NCBI GenBank assembly: GCA_934524985.1
Contig: CAKSYT010000001.1
Span: 62,001-126,000 of the forward strand
Length of the DNA: 64,000 bases
DNA from: an uncultured Faecalibacterium sp.
GTDB lineage: Bacteria > Bacillota > Clostridia > Oscillospirales > Ruminococcaceae
Direction: 5' to 3'
Shown: positions 1-7,809 of the stretch, in pieces
Layout of the letters: the number at the start of each line of letters is the position of its first letter
Numbering within the stretch: position 1 is the stretch's first letter
Position numbers and translations under genes: made by a program
The notes under the pieces: model-generated
Databases searched by the model: none
What the model was told of the DNA's origin: nothing
Seen by the model: only the letters and a program-made list of their open reading frames with translations

Positions 1-615
1 ACGGAAAGCCGCTGCCGCTGCATTGCTACCTTTACCAGCGAGCAGGCGATCCGTGAACTGTACCTCAAGAGCTTTGAGATGGCAGTCACCGAGGGCGGCG
101 CCAAGTGCGTCATGAACTCCTTTGCACGCATCGGCGGTATCTGGTCCGGTGCACACAAGGGTCTGCAGACCAATATCCTGCGCGGCGAGTGGGGCCTGAC
201 CGGCTTCAACCTGACCGACTTCTCCGGCAACGCCATGTTTGCAAACTACGGCATCTACATGAAGAGCTTTGACGTTGCACAGGGCCTGCTGGCCGGTACC
301 AACAGCTGGGACTCCAGCGCCCAGCAGTGGACTGACGAGCTGCTGAAGCTGTATAAGGGCGATGCCGACATCACGCAGGCCATGCGTGAGTCCACCCACC
401 GCATCCTGTACACGGTGGTCAACTCCAACGCTATGAACGGCGTCACCGCAGATACCAAGATCGTATCCGTTACTCCTTGGTGGAAGACCGCACTGATCTG
501 CGTTGATGTGGTGCTGGGCATTCTGGTGGCTGTCAGCATCTTTATGCTGGTCAAGCGCATCAAGGCACGCAAGGCCGCAAAGGCTCTGACTGCCCCGGCG
601 GAAGATCAGGAATAA
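1..615 (+). CDS. glycoside hydrolase family 3 (beta-glucosidase-like), C-terminal part
   Basis: The frame is open from the first base of the window, so the 5' end is missing. The visible part contains the end of a GH3 TIM-barrel-type domain: MNSFARIGG, then AHKGLQTNILRGEWGLTGF, then LTDFSGNAMF. In that last stretch the Asp of LTD sits where GH3 enzymes carry their nucleophile. Only about 120 residues follow it, ending in one hydrophobic helix (ALICVDVVLGILVAVSIFML) and a basic KRIKARKAAKA tail, so the enzyme looks membrane-anchored at its C-terminus. In the usual GH3 order a large alpha/beta domain follows the nucleophile. Its absence suggests a permuted domain order with that domain upstream, outside the window. 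A transporter follows after a terminator. Substrate cannot be read from this fragment. Confidence 0.85.
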   Translation, partial: TESRCRCIATFTSEQAIRELYLKSFEMAVTEGGAKCVMNSFARIGGIWSGAHKGLQTNILRGEWGLTGFNLTDFSGNAMFANYGIYMKSFDVAQGLLAGTNSWDSSAQQWTDELLKLYKGDADITQAMRESTHRILYTVVNSNAMNGVTADTKIVSVTPWWKTALICVDVVLGILVAVSIFMLVKRIKARKAAKALTAPAEDQE

Positions 616-647
616 TCAGCCCTCCGAAAAATCGGATTTTCGCAAGC

Positions 648-689
648 GGCAGCCTGCCCCGAAGGCGGGGCAGGCTGCCCTTCTTTTTT
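648..689 (+). terminator. intrinsic terminator after the GH3 gene
   Basis: A perfect 13-bp stem (GGCAGCCTGCCCC / GGGGCAGGCTGCC) with a six-base loop is followed by a T-rich run. It ends the GH3 transcript 18 bases before the next start codon. Confidence 0.85.
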
Positions 690-706
690 CAAAAGGAGAG
701 ACCGCA

Positions 707-2272
707 ATGGGCGAACAAAAAACAACGGCGTCGAGTGTGAACCGCGCCAAAACCTACCAGCTGGTGCTGTTTCCGCTGAACAACGGCGCAACGAACGTGT
801 ACTATGTGCTGGTGCTTTCCTACATCGCGACCTTCGGCAGCAAGGTGCTGGCGCTGAGCATGCTGTTTGCTTCGGTGATGGTCACCGGTATGCGTCTGTT
901 TGACGCCATCACCGACCCCATCATCGGTGCTCTCATGGACCGCACCAACGGCAAGTTTGGCAAGTTCCGGCCTTTTATGGTCATCGGCAACCTCATCATG
1001 GCGGTCAGTGTACTGGTGCTGTACTGCCTTACCCCGCTCATCCCCGCCAGCGCCATGGGGCTGCGCTATGCCGCCTTTGTGGGTCTGTACGCCGTGTGGG
1101 TCATCGGCTACACCTTCCAGACCAGCTGCACCCGCTCCGGTCAGACCGTGCTGACCAGCGACCCCAAGCAGCGCCCGCTGTTTACCATCTTCAACACCGT
1201 GGGCAGCCTGCTGGGCATGGGCGCTATGCAGTTCTTTGCCCCCATCCTTGCCAAGAACTATGAGGGCGGCTACGCCTCTGTCGGGTTCTTCCGCACGCTG
1301 GCTCCGGTGGGCATCGTGATCTCCATCCTGCTCACCCTGCTGGCCGTTATCGGCATCTGGGAGAAGGATCAGCCCAAGTATTTCGGCATTGGCGGCGAAA
1401 AGACCGAGAAGGTCAAAGTCAGCGAGTATGTCCAGATCATCAAGAACAATAACCCCATGCAGCGGCTGATGGTGGCTGGTGCAGGCTGCAAGCTGGCACT
1501 TTCCATCGCCACCAACACCACCGTGCTGTGTATGCTGTACGGCTGCATGATGGGCAACTACGATGGCCTGTACCTGCCCATGATGGTGCTGGGCTATGTG
1601 TGCAGCGTGCCCTTCTTCCTGCTCACCGTCCGCACCAGCCAGAAAGAGGGCCAGAAGGCCAGCCTGATGAAGTATGTCAGCGTGGCGCTGGTGTGCTATG
1701 TGGGCGTGCTGGTGTTGCTGCTGCTCTGGGGCCGCGGCGATGCTTTCACCCTGTCCATTCTGGGCGAGAACGGCCTGTCTCTGAACCTGTACACCATCCT
1801 GTTCATCGCCTTCTTTGGCATTGGCTACGGCGCTTACTACGCTACCGCCGATATGCCCATCCCCATGGTTGCCGACTGCTCCGACTACGAGACCTACCGC
1901 AGCGGCAACTACATCCCCGGCATCATGGGCACCCTGTTCAGCCTGGTGGACAAGCTTGTGTCCAGCCTGTCCGCTACCGTTGTGGGCATTGCGGTCAGCT
2001 TTGTGGGCCTGCAGAGCCTGCCCACCCAGTATGACCCCTACACCCCGGGCATGAACTGGGTGGTCATCGTGCTGTTCTGCATCATCCCCATGGTGGCTTG
2101 GGCGGCTACCCTCATCGCTATGAAGGGCTACACCCTGACCGGTGCCAAGATGAAGGAAATTCAGGCTGTCAACGCCTGCCGCCGCGATGCAGTGGCCAAG
2201 GGCATGAAGCCGGAAGAAGCCATGGACAAGTGGCAGACCATGGAGCAGCTGCCGGCAGAATACCGGAGCTGA
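707..2272 (+). CDS. GPH-family sugar:cation symporter (MFS superfamily)
   Basis: A 521-residue polytopic membrane protein of the glycoside-pentoside-hexuronide:cation symporter family (MelB type). Features include the early DAITDPIIGALMDRTNGKFGKFRPF loop, characteristic of this family, and about twelve hydrophobic segments. A late YYATADMPIPMVADCSDYE segment resembles the conserved region between helices 9 and 11. The start is set by AAAGGAG eight bases upstream. Being directly downstream of a GH3 glucosidase suggests import or release of a glycoside, but the solute is unknown. The C-terminal 40 residues are hydrophilic and cytosolic. Confidence 0.88.
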   Translation: MGEQKTTASSVNRAKTYQLVLFPLNNGATNVYYVLVLSYIATFGSKVLALSMLFASVMVTGMRLFDAITDPIIGALMDRTNGKFGKFRPFMVIGNLIMAVSVLVLYCLTPLIPASAMGLRYAAFVGLYAVWVIGYTFQTSCTRSGQTVLTSDPKQRPLFTIFNTVGSLLGMGAMQFFAPILAKNYEGGYASVGFFRTLAPVGIVISILLTLLAVIGIWEKDQPKYFGIGGEKTEKVKVSEYVQIIKNNNPMQRLMVAGAGCKLALSIATNTTVLCMLYGCMMGNYDGLYLPMMVLGYVCSVPFFLLTVRTSQKEGQKASLMKYVSVALVCYVGVLVLLLLWGRGDAFTLSILGENGLSLNLYTILFIAFFGIGYGAYYATADMPIPMVADCSDYETYRSGNYIPGIMGTLFSLVDKLVSSLSATVVGIAVSFVGLQSLPTQYDPYTPGMNWVVIVLFCIIPMVAWAATLIAMKGYTLTGAKMKEIQAVNACRRDAVAKGMKPEEAMDKWQTMEQLPAEYRS

Positions 2273-2297
2273 GGCGCTGCCTGCGATAAACAAAACA

Positions 2298-2337
2298 GGG
2301 GCTGCTGCACAGGGGAGAAACCTTGTGCAGCAGCCCC
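2298..2337. terminator. bidirectional terminator between convergent transporter genes
   Basis: A 14-bp perfect stem (GGGGCTGCTGCACA with its complement) lies between the stop of the plus-strand symporter and the stop of the minus-strand BASS gene. It can serve both. Confidence 0.8.
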
Positions 2338-2354
2338 TTATTGATTGTACAAGA

Positions 2355-3299
2355 TCAGTCCTTCTTCTCTGCGGTGCGGGCAAAGAAGTTGGCGAGGACG
2401 GCACCGGAAATGTTATGCCACACCGAGAACACAGCGCCGGGGATGGTTGCCAGCGGATACTGTGCAAAGTGGGCAGCGGCCAGAGAGGTGGCCAGACCGG
2501 AGTTCTGCATACCGACCTCGATGGAGATCGCGCGGCACTTGGTAGAATCCAGCTTCAGCAGCTTGCCCACGCCAAAGCCGGTGAGGTAGCCCAGCAGGTT
2601 GTGCAGGATGACTACGGCAAGGATCAGCAGACCGCTGGTCATGATCTTGGCAGAGTTTGCGGACACAACAGCGCAGATGATGAGCACGATGGCGGTGGTG
2701 GAGATCAGCGGCAACACACGGACAGCATTCTGAGTGAAGGCATGGAAGAAGTGGTTGACCACAAAGCCCAGTGCGATGGGCACCAGCACTACCTTGACGA
2801 TGGACAGGAACATATTTACAGGGTTCACATCTACGCGCTGGCCTGCATACAGCAGGGTGAGCAGCGGGGTGAGGAAGGGAGCCAGCACGGTGGAAACGGC
2901 AGTCATGCCGACGGACAGCGCAACGTCGCCCTTGGACAGATAGGTCATCACATTAGAGGAGGTGCCGCCGGGGCAGGTACCCACAAGAATAACGCCGATG
3001 GCCAGCTCGGTGGGCAGGTGGAACAGCTGCGTCAGCGCCCATGCAAGGAAGGGCATCAGGGTGAACTGTGCAATGCAACCGATGATCACGTCTTTCGGGC
3101 GGCTGAACACCACCTTGAAGTCCTCCGGCTTCAGGGTAAGACCCATGCCGAACATAACGATGCCCAGCAGGGTGTTGACCCACGCGGTTTTTACCACGCT
3201 GAAGGTGCCGGGGAACAGCAGCGCCAGTGCCGCCACCACAATAACGATGGCGGCCATGTACTTGCCCACAAAGTCGCTTACTTTTTCCAATGTTTTCAT
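2355..3299 (-). CDS. BASS (bile acid:sodium symporter) family transporter
   Basis: A membrane protein of 314 residues of the SBF/BASS family (PF01758 type), with about nine to ten hydrophobic helices. Conserved features include GMGLTLKPEDF near residue 55, VGTCPGGTSSNVMTYLSKGD in the middle, and EVGMQNSGLATSLA towards the end. The ATG at 3299 is chosen because AAAGGAG lies seven bases upstream; a longer reading to 3380 would run through the T-box terminator. Bacterial members move organic anions, for example ketopantoate in PanS. Its T-box leader implies control by charging of a tRNA, so the substrate is probably linked to amino-acid metabolism. Confidence 0.88.
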   Translation of the reverse strand: MKTLEKVSDFVGKYMAAIVIVVAALALLFPGTFSVVKTAWVNTLLGIVMFGMGLTLKPEDFKVVFSRPKDVIIGCIAQFTLMPFLAWALTQLFHLPTELAIGVILVGTCPGGTSSNVMTYLSKGDVALSVGMTAVSTVLAPFLTPLLTLLYAGQRVDVNPVNMFLSIVKVVLVPIALGFVVNHFFHAFTQNAVRVLPLISTTAIVLIICAVVSANSAKIMTSGLLILAVVILHNLLGYLTGFGVGKLLKLDSTKCRAISIEVGMQNSGLATSLAAAHFAQYPLATIPGAVFSVWHNISGAVLANFFARTAEKKD

Positions 3300-3374
3300 G
3301 ATGATACTCCTTTTTTGAACACTTATTTTTGCGGATGTAAAGGCAATGAAACATCCGGGAAATGGCTTTCCCGC

Positions 3375-3672
3375 AAACAAAAACGCCTTTGCCCCTTACG
3401 GTTCGTAAGAGACAAAGGCGTATAAACTCCTCTGCGGTACCACTCTTATTGCCGGTGCAAAGCCCGGCCCCTCAGTGCGCATCCAACAATGCGCGGCCCG
3501 TGATAACGGGGGCCTGCCGTTCCCGCTTACTGGGGCGCATACACCGCCCATTCAGCCGGAAAGCTCGGAGAGGATCTTCCCGCGGACGCCCTGTACTGCC
3601 TTGCACCAACCGGCAGCTCTCTGTAACATTCTTTCCGGGTACTCTTTCTCGTCATAGCCGAATATTTCACTG
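3375..3672 (-). promoter_or_regulatory. T-box riboswitch leader of the BASS transporter gene
   Basis: Read on the minus strand, the leader has an AGAGAG...GGTTGGTGCAAGG distal stem I region and the antiterminator core AAGAGTGGTACCGCAG (at 3447-3432; family consensus AGGGTGGNACCGCG). It ends in a terminator with CGCCTTTG paired to CAAAGGCG and followed by TTTTTG (about 3425-3375). Between stem I and GAGC the sequence AAG-ATC-CTCTCC-GAGC would place an ATC (isoleucine) specifier at 3575-3573. The specifier call is from spacing only and is less sure than the T-box itself. Confidence 0.88.
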
Positions 3673-3678
3673 CCCCGG

Positions 3679-3707
3679 AGTATACTCCCCCGGGGGACTG
3701 AAGTCAA
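3679..3707 (-). promoter_or_regulatory. sigma-A promoter of the T-box/BASS transcript
   Basis: TTGACT (3707-3702), a 17-base spacer and TATACT (3684-3679) on the minus strand. Transcription would begin near 3672 and run straight into the T-box. Confidence 0.75.
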
Positions 3708-3805
3708 GGGATATGACCCGTCTGTTTTTTCATCTGGCTCATATCATGAGTGAAAGCAGCTCAGGTAAGGCCTGTCCGGCTGGCTTTGCCGGGCATGACT
3801 CCTAC

Positions 3806-3845
3806 AAAAAAGGTGAAGTGATCGCTGGTCACTTCACCTTTTTTG
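3806..3845. terminator. bidirectional terminator at the end of the cas operon
   Basis: A perfect palindrome AAAAAGGTGAAGTGA / TCACTTCACCTTTTT with a seven-base loop lies 21 bases beyond the cas6 stop codon. It ends the minus-strand cas transcript. Confidence 0.88.
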
Positions 3846-3866
3846 TTTGCTGTAAATTGGTGCTTT

Positions 3867-4619
3867 TTATGGCGCACCGGTGCGCCCGCTGGAAAAGGCT
3901 GTGCCGCCCATACCGAGGGTCGTTTTGATGCCGACCCCGCCGTAGGGCGCGAAAGAGAGCAGCGCGTTCCAAAGCTCCAAAAGCGGCGGTGCAAGGTGCG
4001 CTTCGACCGTTACGCTGCCCTGAAAGGACGGAATGCGCGTTTCCTTCAGCGGATAACGTGTGGTGCGCAGGTTGTAGTCCACAATATGCAGTCCCTGCTG
4101 CAAGGCCAGCAGCGCATCGTCATCCGTAAGGGCGTATTCCGGGAAAGCGGCGTTCCAATGCGCGGTCAGGCTTTGCAAAAGCAGGGTCTCCTGCGGAAAA
4201 ATAGCATAGCGGCCGGACTGCTTGAAGGCGCAGGGCGACAGAAAAACGAGCTTTGCGCGGTTTTCGCCGCAGGAACGGCCAAAGCGGATCAGCTCTGAGG
4301 CAGAGACTGCCGGGGAAACAAGAACTTCTGTAACCGGCAGGGTCAGTTCGTGCAGCGGGATCTCCTTCACGGACGTCAGAAGGGGAGAGATGCTCTGCCG
4401 GACTGCCTCGTTCAGCAGGTTGACCGTCCAGACCAGCGCCTGCTTTTCCGGCGAAAAATGCAGGAAATGCGCAATGGGGTGCTCCCCTTGCAGATGCAGG
4501 GCATCGCCAACGTCTGCAGGAAGCTGCGCCATCAGCCAGCCATACAGGCGGTAAGCCCATGCCTGCGGGATGCGTACCCCCGTGGGCGGCGCTAAAACAA
4601 GCTGAAACTGCTGGATCAT
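3867..4619 (-). CDS. cas6: Cas6 CRISPR pre-crRNA endoribonuclease
   Basis: A 250-residue RAMP protein. The C-terminal glycine-rich loop, GGVGIKTTLGMGG at residues 227-239, is the hallmark of Cas6. An N-terminal GEHPIAHFLHF stretch (residues 45-55) offers candidate catalytic histidines (H47, H51, H54). Cas6 cuts the repeat RNA at the 3' base of its small hairpin to give the 8-nt 5' tag; here that product would be ACGG(A/T)AAC. The gene overlaps csm5 by four bases (ATGA) and is the last of the operon. The residue assignment is by position only. Confidence 0.9.
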   Translation of the reverse strand: MIQQFQLVLAPPTGVRIPQAWAYRLYGWLMAQLPADVGDALHLQGEHPIAHFLHFSPEKQALVWTVNLLNEAVRQSISPLLTSVKEIPLHELTLPVTEVLVSPAVSASELIRFGRSCGENRAKLVFLSPCAFKQSGRYAIFPQETLLLQSLTAHWNAAFPEYALTDDDALLALQQGLHIVDYNLRTTRYPLKETRIPSFQGSVTVEAHLAPPLLELWNALLSFAPYGGVGIKTTLGMGGTAFSSGRTGAP

Positions 4620-5719
4620 AAGATACTCACCTCGCAGTACCCATAGGGATAGAACCGGCCGCGAAAACGGGCGTATTTCATGGTGTGCGGGGAGATGCCA
4701 TACTGCTTCACGTCATCCTGATGCTTGTGGTTGGAGAACATTTGCGTCATCTGTTTTGCCGTCCAGCGCAGCCCCTTTTCTTCGCCCAGATAGGGGTACG
4801 CCAGCGATTTGGCAAAAAAGCCGGAACCGCCGCCAAGGATCAGGTGCGGCTGCTGCGGCAGGTTGACTGCACCGCTCGGCGCGGTGAAGTGCCTGCTATA
4901 CGTCTGCTCGTAATAAGTATCAAACTGCTGGATGGCCTCCAGAAGGGACTCTTTGGTAATGCGGCCCTTCAGCACCGACTGATCCAGCGTCAGCTTAAAA
5001 CGAACCGCAGCGCCGGGGATCGCGCATTCCCGGAACAGGGGAAGGCCTTTCTTGCTGTTCTTTGAAAAGGAACCGTCCGGAAGTGCATCGAATTTTCCGC
5101 AAAGAGCCATCCGCTCATTCGGGATGGGCGTACTGTCGGAGACCTGAACCCCCCGGAACAGGCTGTTGACCGCATCGGAAGCGATGCTGCCATCCTCCTG
5201 AAGGCGCAGATGCAGCTGATCGACGTATTGTTCCTCCGGGAATGCGGCGTTATCGTCTGACGCAAGGCTGTGCCCGGTGCTCCGGTCGGCCCGAACAGCC
5301 TGTAAGAGCCATACGGTGCGCAGTGCACCCTTGAGGCTGCTGCCGGGAATGTACGCACTGCCATGGGCATCCCGCTGGAAGGTGTGAAGACAATTCACGC
5401 GGTCAAGATCCGCTGTATCCCCCACCTCGATCGCATAGCGGGTCAGCGTTGTCAGCTCAGTATTGGGAATGCCGCAGTCCTTGGTCAGAAACGCCCAGAG
5501 ATCGGACTGATCGCTGAGCATGAACTGGATGTACCGGTCTACCAGCCCGCGATCTGTCAGAAGGGTGAAAAATTTCTGTTCGTCCAGAAAGGAGGCTTTT
5601 CCGTTGCGGCGGTTGTACAGGTACTCTTTTTTAGTATATGTGCGGCCGTCACCGATGAACAGGGGCGACCGCACATTCAGGATCAGGTCGAATATTTGCA
5701 GATGGTCCTGCTGGATCAT
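4616..5719 (-). CDS. csm5: Csm5, type III-A effector backbone subunit
   Basis: A 367-residue RAMP (Cas7-like) protein. The N-terminal half has the Csm5 pattern: LILNVRSPLFIGDGRTYTKK at residues 12-31, then HGSAYIPGSSLKGALRTVWL near residue 120. The PGSSLKGALR segment is shared with Csm3 and is typical of the fold. Csm5 caps the Csm3 filament at the 3' end of the crRNA and takes part in crRNA maturation. Coupled by four-base overlaps to csm4 upstream and cas6 downstream. Confidence 0.92.
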   Translation of the reverse strand: MIQQDHLQIFDLILNVRSPLFIGDGRTYTKKEYLYNRRNGKASFLDEQKFFTLLTDRGLVDRYIQFMLSDQSDLWAFLTKDCGIPNTELTTLTRYAIEVGDTADLDRVNCLHTFQRDAHGSAYIPGSSLKGALRTVWLLQAVRADRSTGHSLASDDNAAFPEEQYVDQLHLRLQEDGSIASDAVNSLFRGVQVSDSTPIPNERMALCGKFDALPDGSFSKNSKKGLPLFRECAIPGAAVRFKLTLDQSVLKGRITKESLLEAIQQFDTYYEQTYSRHFTAPSGAVNLPQQPHLILGGGSGFFAKSLAYPYLGEEKGLRWTAKQMTQMFSNHKHQDDVKQYGISPHTMKYARFRGRFYPYGYCEVSIL

Positions 5720-6681
5720 AAGGTCACCCCCATCAGGATCGGTTTGGAATAACGGTATGCCGGGTGCGTGTCGGTCAGGCTGACATCGTACAGCGCCCCC
5801 TGATAGGAGTGCCGCAGCACAGAGCCGGCGGCAAGGGCATACTGCGTTTTTTTCTTCAGCGGCGTTTCCACGCAGTCCGAGGCCATAAAGCCGCTGCGGC
5901 GCACCAGCTGGAAAGAGGCGTCTTTCAGCGCGCTGTCCAGTTCATCCGCCTGCGGCAGACTGGTGGTCAGCAGCAGATAGGGCGCACGGTTGGCAGCAAG
6001 CGCACGGCGCAGCCACTTGGTCTGCGCGTCAGGGGGCGTATTCAGGCAGAGCTTTTGCACCACATGGAATTTGCCGTAACCGGTGCTGACCCTGCCGCCA
6101 ATCCCGGTGACGCCCAGCCCTTCCAGCAGGGCGTGCAGCTTTTTGTCCTGTCCGCTTTCCGAGACGCCGCAGATGAAATACAGCCCGCAGTCCGGTGCAA
6201 AGCGGAACAGCCCTACCTGATAAGGCTCGGTGTCTCCCTGCGCGGGGATATTTGCCTTGGTCTGCTCGTAATGCGTGCCGAAGCTTTCCGGCTGGTCATC
6301 AGGCGTAAAATGCCCTGCGTGCAGGCTTTTGGCATAGCGGTCGAAGGCCAGCACAGGGATCCACGCCATCTTTTTAACTTTTTTGCGCAGGGTGGTCTCC
6401 ACCTCCTCGGTGGATTCCGATGCAGCGATGGGCTTGGGCAGATAGAGCGTTTTGTCGTACCACGGCATCGTATCGCTGAACAGAAGCTTGCCCTGCCGGA
6501 CGCTTTCGCATAGCTGCTCCAGCGCGGCTTCTCCCTGCTGGACGAGCGTCTCGTGGCAAAGCGCGGAAAACAAGGTATCAGCCCGCAACGTCTCCTCGGA
6601 GGTGTAGAGCGACAAAGCGGAGTCCGAGCCGCCGAAATGCACGGCGGTGTCGAACTGAAGCTTAAACAGAAAATAGTTCAT
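5716..6681 (-). CDS. csm4: Csm4, type III-A effector subunit (Cas5-like)
   Basis: A protein of 321 residues beginning MNYFLFKLQFDTAVHFGG. This matches the Csm4 N-terminus, as do RADTLFSALCHE near residue 40 and the glycine-rich segment GVTGIGGRVSTGYGKF around residue 200. Csm4 holds the crRNA 5' tag next to Cas10. The start at 6681 is preferred over an upstream ATG at 6699 because GAGGTGG sits six bases before it. The start lies inside the end of csm3, so the two are translationally coupled. Confidence 0.92.
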   Translation of the reverse strand: MNYFLFKLQFDTAVHFGGSDSALSLYTSEETLRADTLFSALCHETLVQQGEAALEQLCESVRQGKLLFSDTMPWYDKTLYLPKPIAASESTEEVETTLRKKVKKMAWIPVLAFDRYAKSLHAGHFTPDDQPESFGTHYEQTKANIPAQGDTEPYQVGLFRFAPDCGLYFICGVSESGQDKKLHALLEGLGVTGIGGRVSTGYGKFHVVQKLCLNTPPDAQTKWLRRALAANRAPYLLLTTSLPQADELDSALKDASFQLVRRSGFMASDCVETPLKKKTQYALAAGSVLRHSYQGALYDVSLTDTHPAYRYSKPILMGVTL

Positions 6682-7336
6682 AGCTGTCCACCTCATCAAA
6701 GAGGGCTTTCAGGCTGTCAAGCTCCACCGGTGCGCCGTAGCTTTTCAGCGCAAAGTTTTTCAGGCTGACGCGGCCGCTGCCGCGGGAGCCGTGACCGCCC
6801 AGATAATCCATCTGCAGCAGCTTCATGCCCTTGGCCAGCAGGGCAAGATCTTCCTCCACCTGTGCCGGGTCGGTGACATCGTAAACGATGCTGACACCAA
6901 AGGCGGCACCGGCGATCACGCGCTCGATCTGGCGGGGATTGGCCACAGAGTTTGCACGGGAGATCGCGTTTTCGGTCTTGACCTCGGTCACGCCCACGTT
7001 GGAAAGCGCTTTTTCGTTGGTCAGGAAGGCGTCTGCAAATTGCAGGCGGGAACGGCGCACCGGCTCCGAGGCACCGAACAGGCGCAGGATCTGCTCGGGG
7101 TCCTTGTTGCAATTACCGGCTTTTGCCATGGCGTCTATATCCTGATATACGCTGCGGGCCAGCAGGGTGCGCAGCTTGCCCTTCAGGCTGCTGCCGGGCA
7201 CGATGGGCAGACCGGTATAGCAGTCGCGCACCACCGGGCTGTCCACAGCACCGATGGCAGAAAACGCAGAGGAACCGCCGATGTGCATGCCGGTGCGCAC
7301 GATCAGGTCGCACCGGATCAGAATTTTTCCATACAT
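6662..7336 (-). CDS. csm3: Csm3, type III-A backbone and target-RNA nuclease
   Basis: A 224-residue Cas7-like RAMP. The aspartate at position 32, in AIGAVDSPVV, corresponds to the catalytic Asp (D33 in Streptococcus thermophilus Csm3) that cuts target RNA every six bases, so the slicer activity should be intact. PGSSLKGKLRTLLA at about residues 47-60 and the glycine-rich GGHGSRGSGRV segment near residue 190 are family signatures. AAGGAGG seven bases upstream, inside the end of csm2, supports the start. Confidence 0.94.
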   Translation of the reverse strand: MYGKILIRCDLIVRTGMHIGGSSAFSAIGAVDSPVVRDCYTGLPIVPGSSLKGKLRTLLARSVYQDIDAMAKAGNCNKDPEQILRLFGASEPVRRSRLQFADAFLTNEKALSNVGVTEVKTENAISRANSVANPRQIERVIAGAAFGVSIVYDVTDPAQVEEDLALLAKGMKLLQMDYLGGHGSRGSGRVSLKNFALKSYGAPVELDSLKALFDEVDSYELFSV

Positions 7337-7338
7337 AA

Positions 7339-7809
7339 TTACCCCTCCTTGCCGCCATAGTAGCGGTGGAAAGCGACCAGCGCTTCCATGTAGTGTGCAA
7401 AACGGATCAGATCCGCACGGTCGGTGGAAATGCCCTTGAGATATTCCAGCAGATACGATTGAGAAATAAAATCTTTCATGGGATAAACTTTATCTTTGCC
7501 GACACTTTCTCCGGTATCTCGACCATATTCATAGGCTACCCGAACTCGCATCAGATTGATCTTTACAACACTTTCGGGCAAAAGTGCTTCTTCGGTGCGA
7601 AGGTTTTCAACGTTAAAAATCTCTGTTACAAGGCTCAGTAGGCCGCGGATCTTGCTAGTGGTCACTTTTTTTGGCTGATTCATCAGTTTGTACATGATGC
7701 GCTCGGCCTCGTCCACATAATCTTCCGGCACCTTTTTTGGTATGGTCTCCGGCGGGAGCTCCTTCTGCTGGTCTTTGCCGCCCCGGCTGTTGTTATTCTG
7801 TTCTGCCAT
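7339..7809 (-). CDS. csm2: Csm2, type III-A small subunit
   Basis: A 156-residue, mostly helical protein with an acidic/polar N-terminus (AEQNNNSRGGKDQQKE). The C-terminal part, LLEYLKGISTDRADLIRFAHYMEALVAFHRY, matches the Csm2 family. It forms the inner filament of the Csm complex. The ATG at 7809 is chosen over an upstream start at 7842; it overlaps the end of cas10 by 17 bases and has GGGTGG nearby. At 156 residues it is somewhat longer than many Csm2 proteins because of the extra N-terminal tail. Confidence 0.88.
   Translation of the reverse strand: MAEQNNNSRGGKDQQKELPPETIPKKVPEDYVDEAERIMYKLMNQPKKVTTSKIRGLLSLVTEIFNVENLRTEEALLPESVVKINLMRVRVAYEYGRDTGESVGKDKVYPMKDFISQSYLLEYLKGISTDRADLIRFAHYMEALVAFHRYYGGKEG

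Noticed and set aside
689..2467. 592-residue open frame antisense to the GPH symporter
   Set aside because: It is a shadow of codon bias in the opposite gene (His/Gln/Ala/Gly-rich, no family pattern). The plus-strand protein has clear GPH motifs and an SD.
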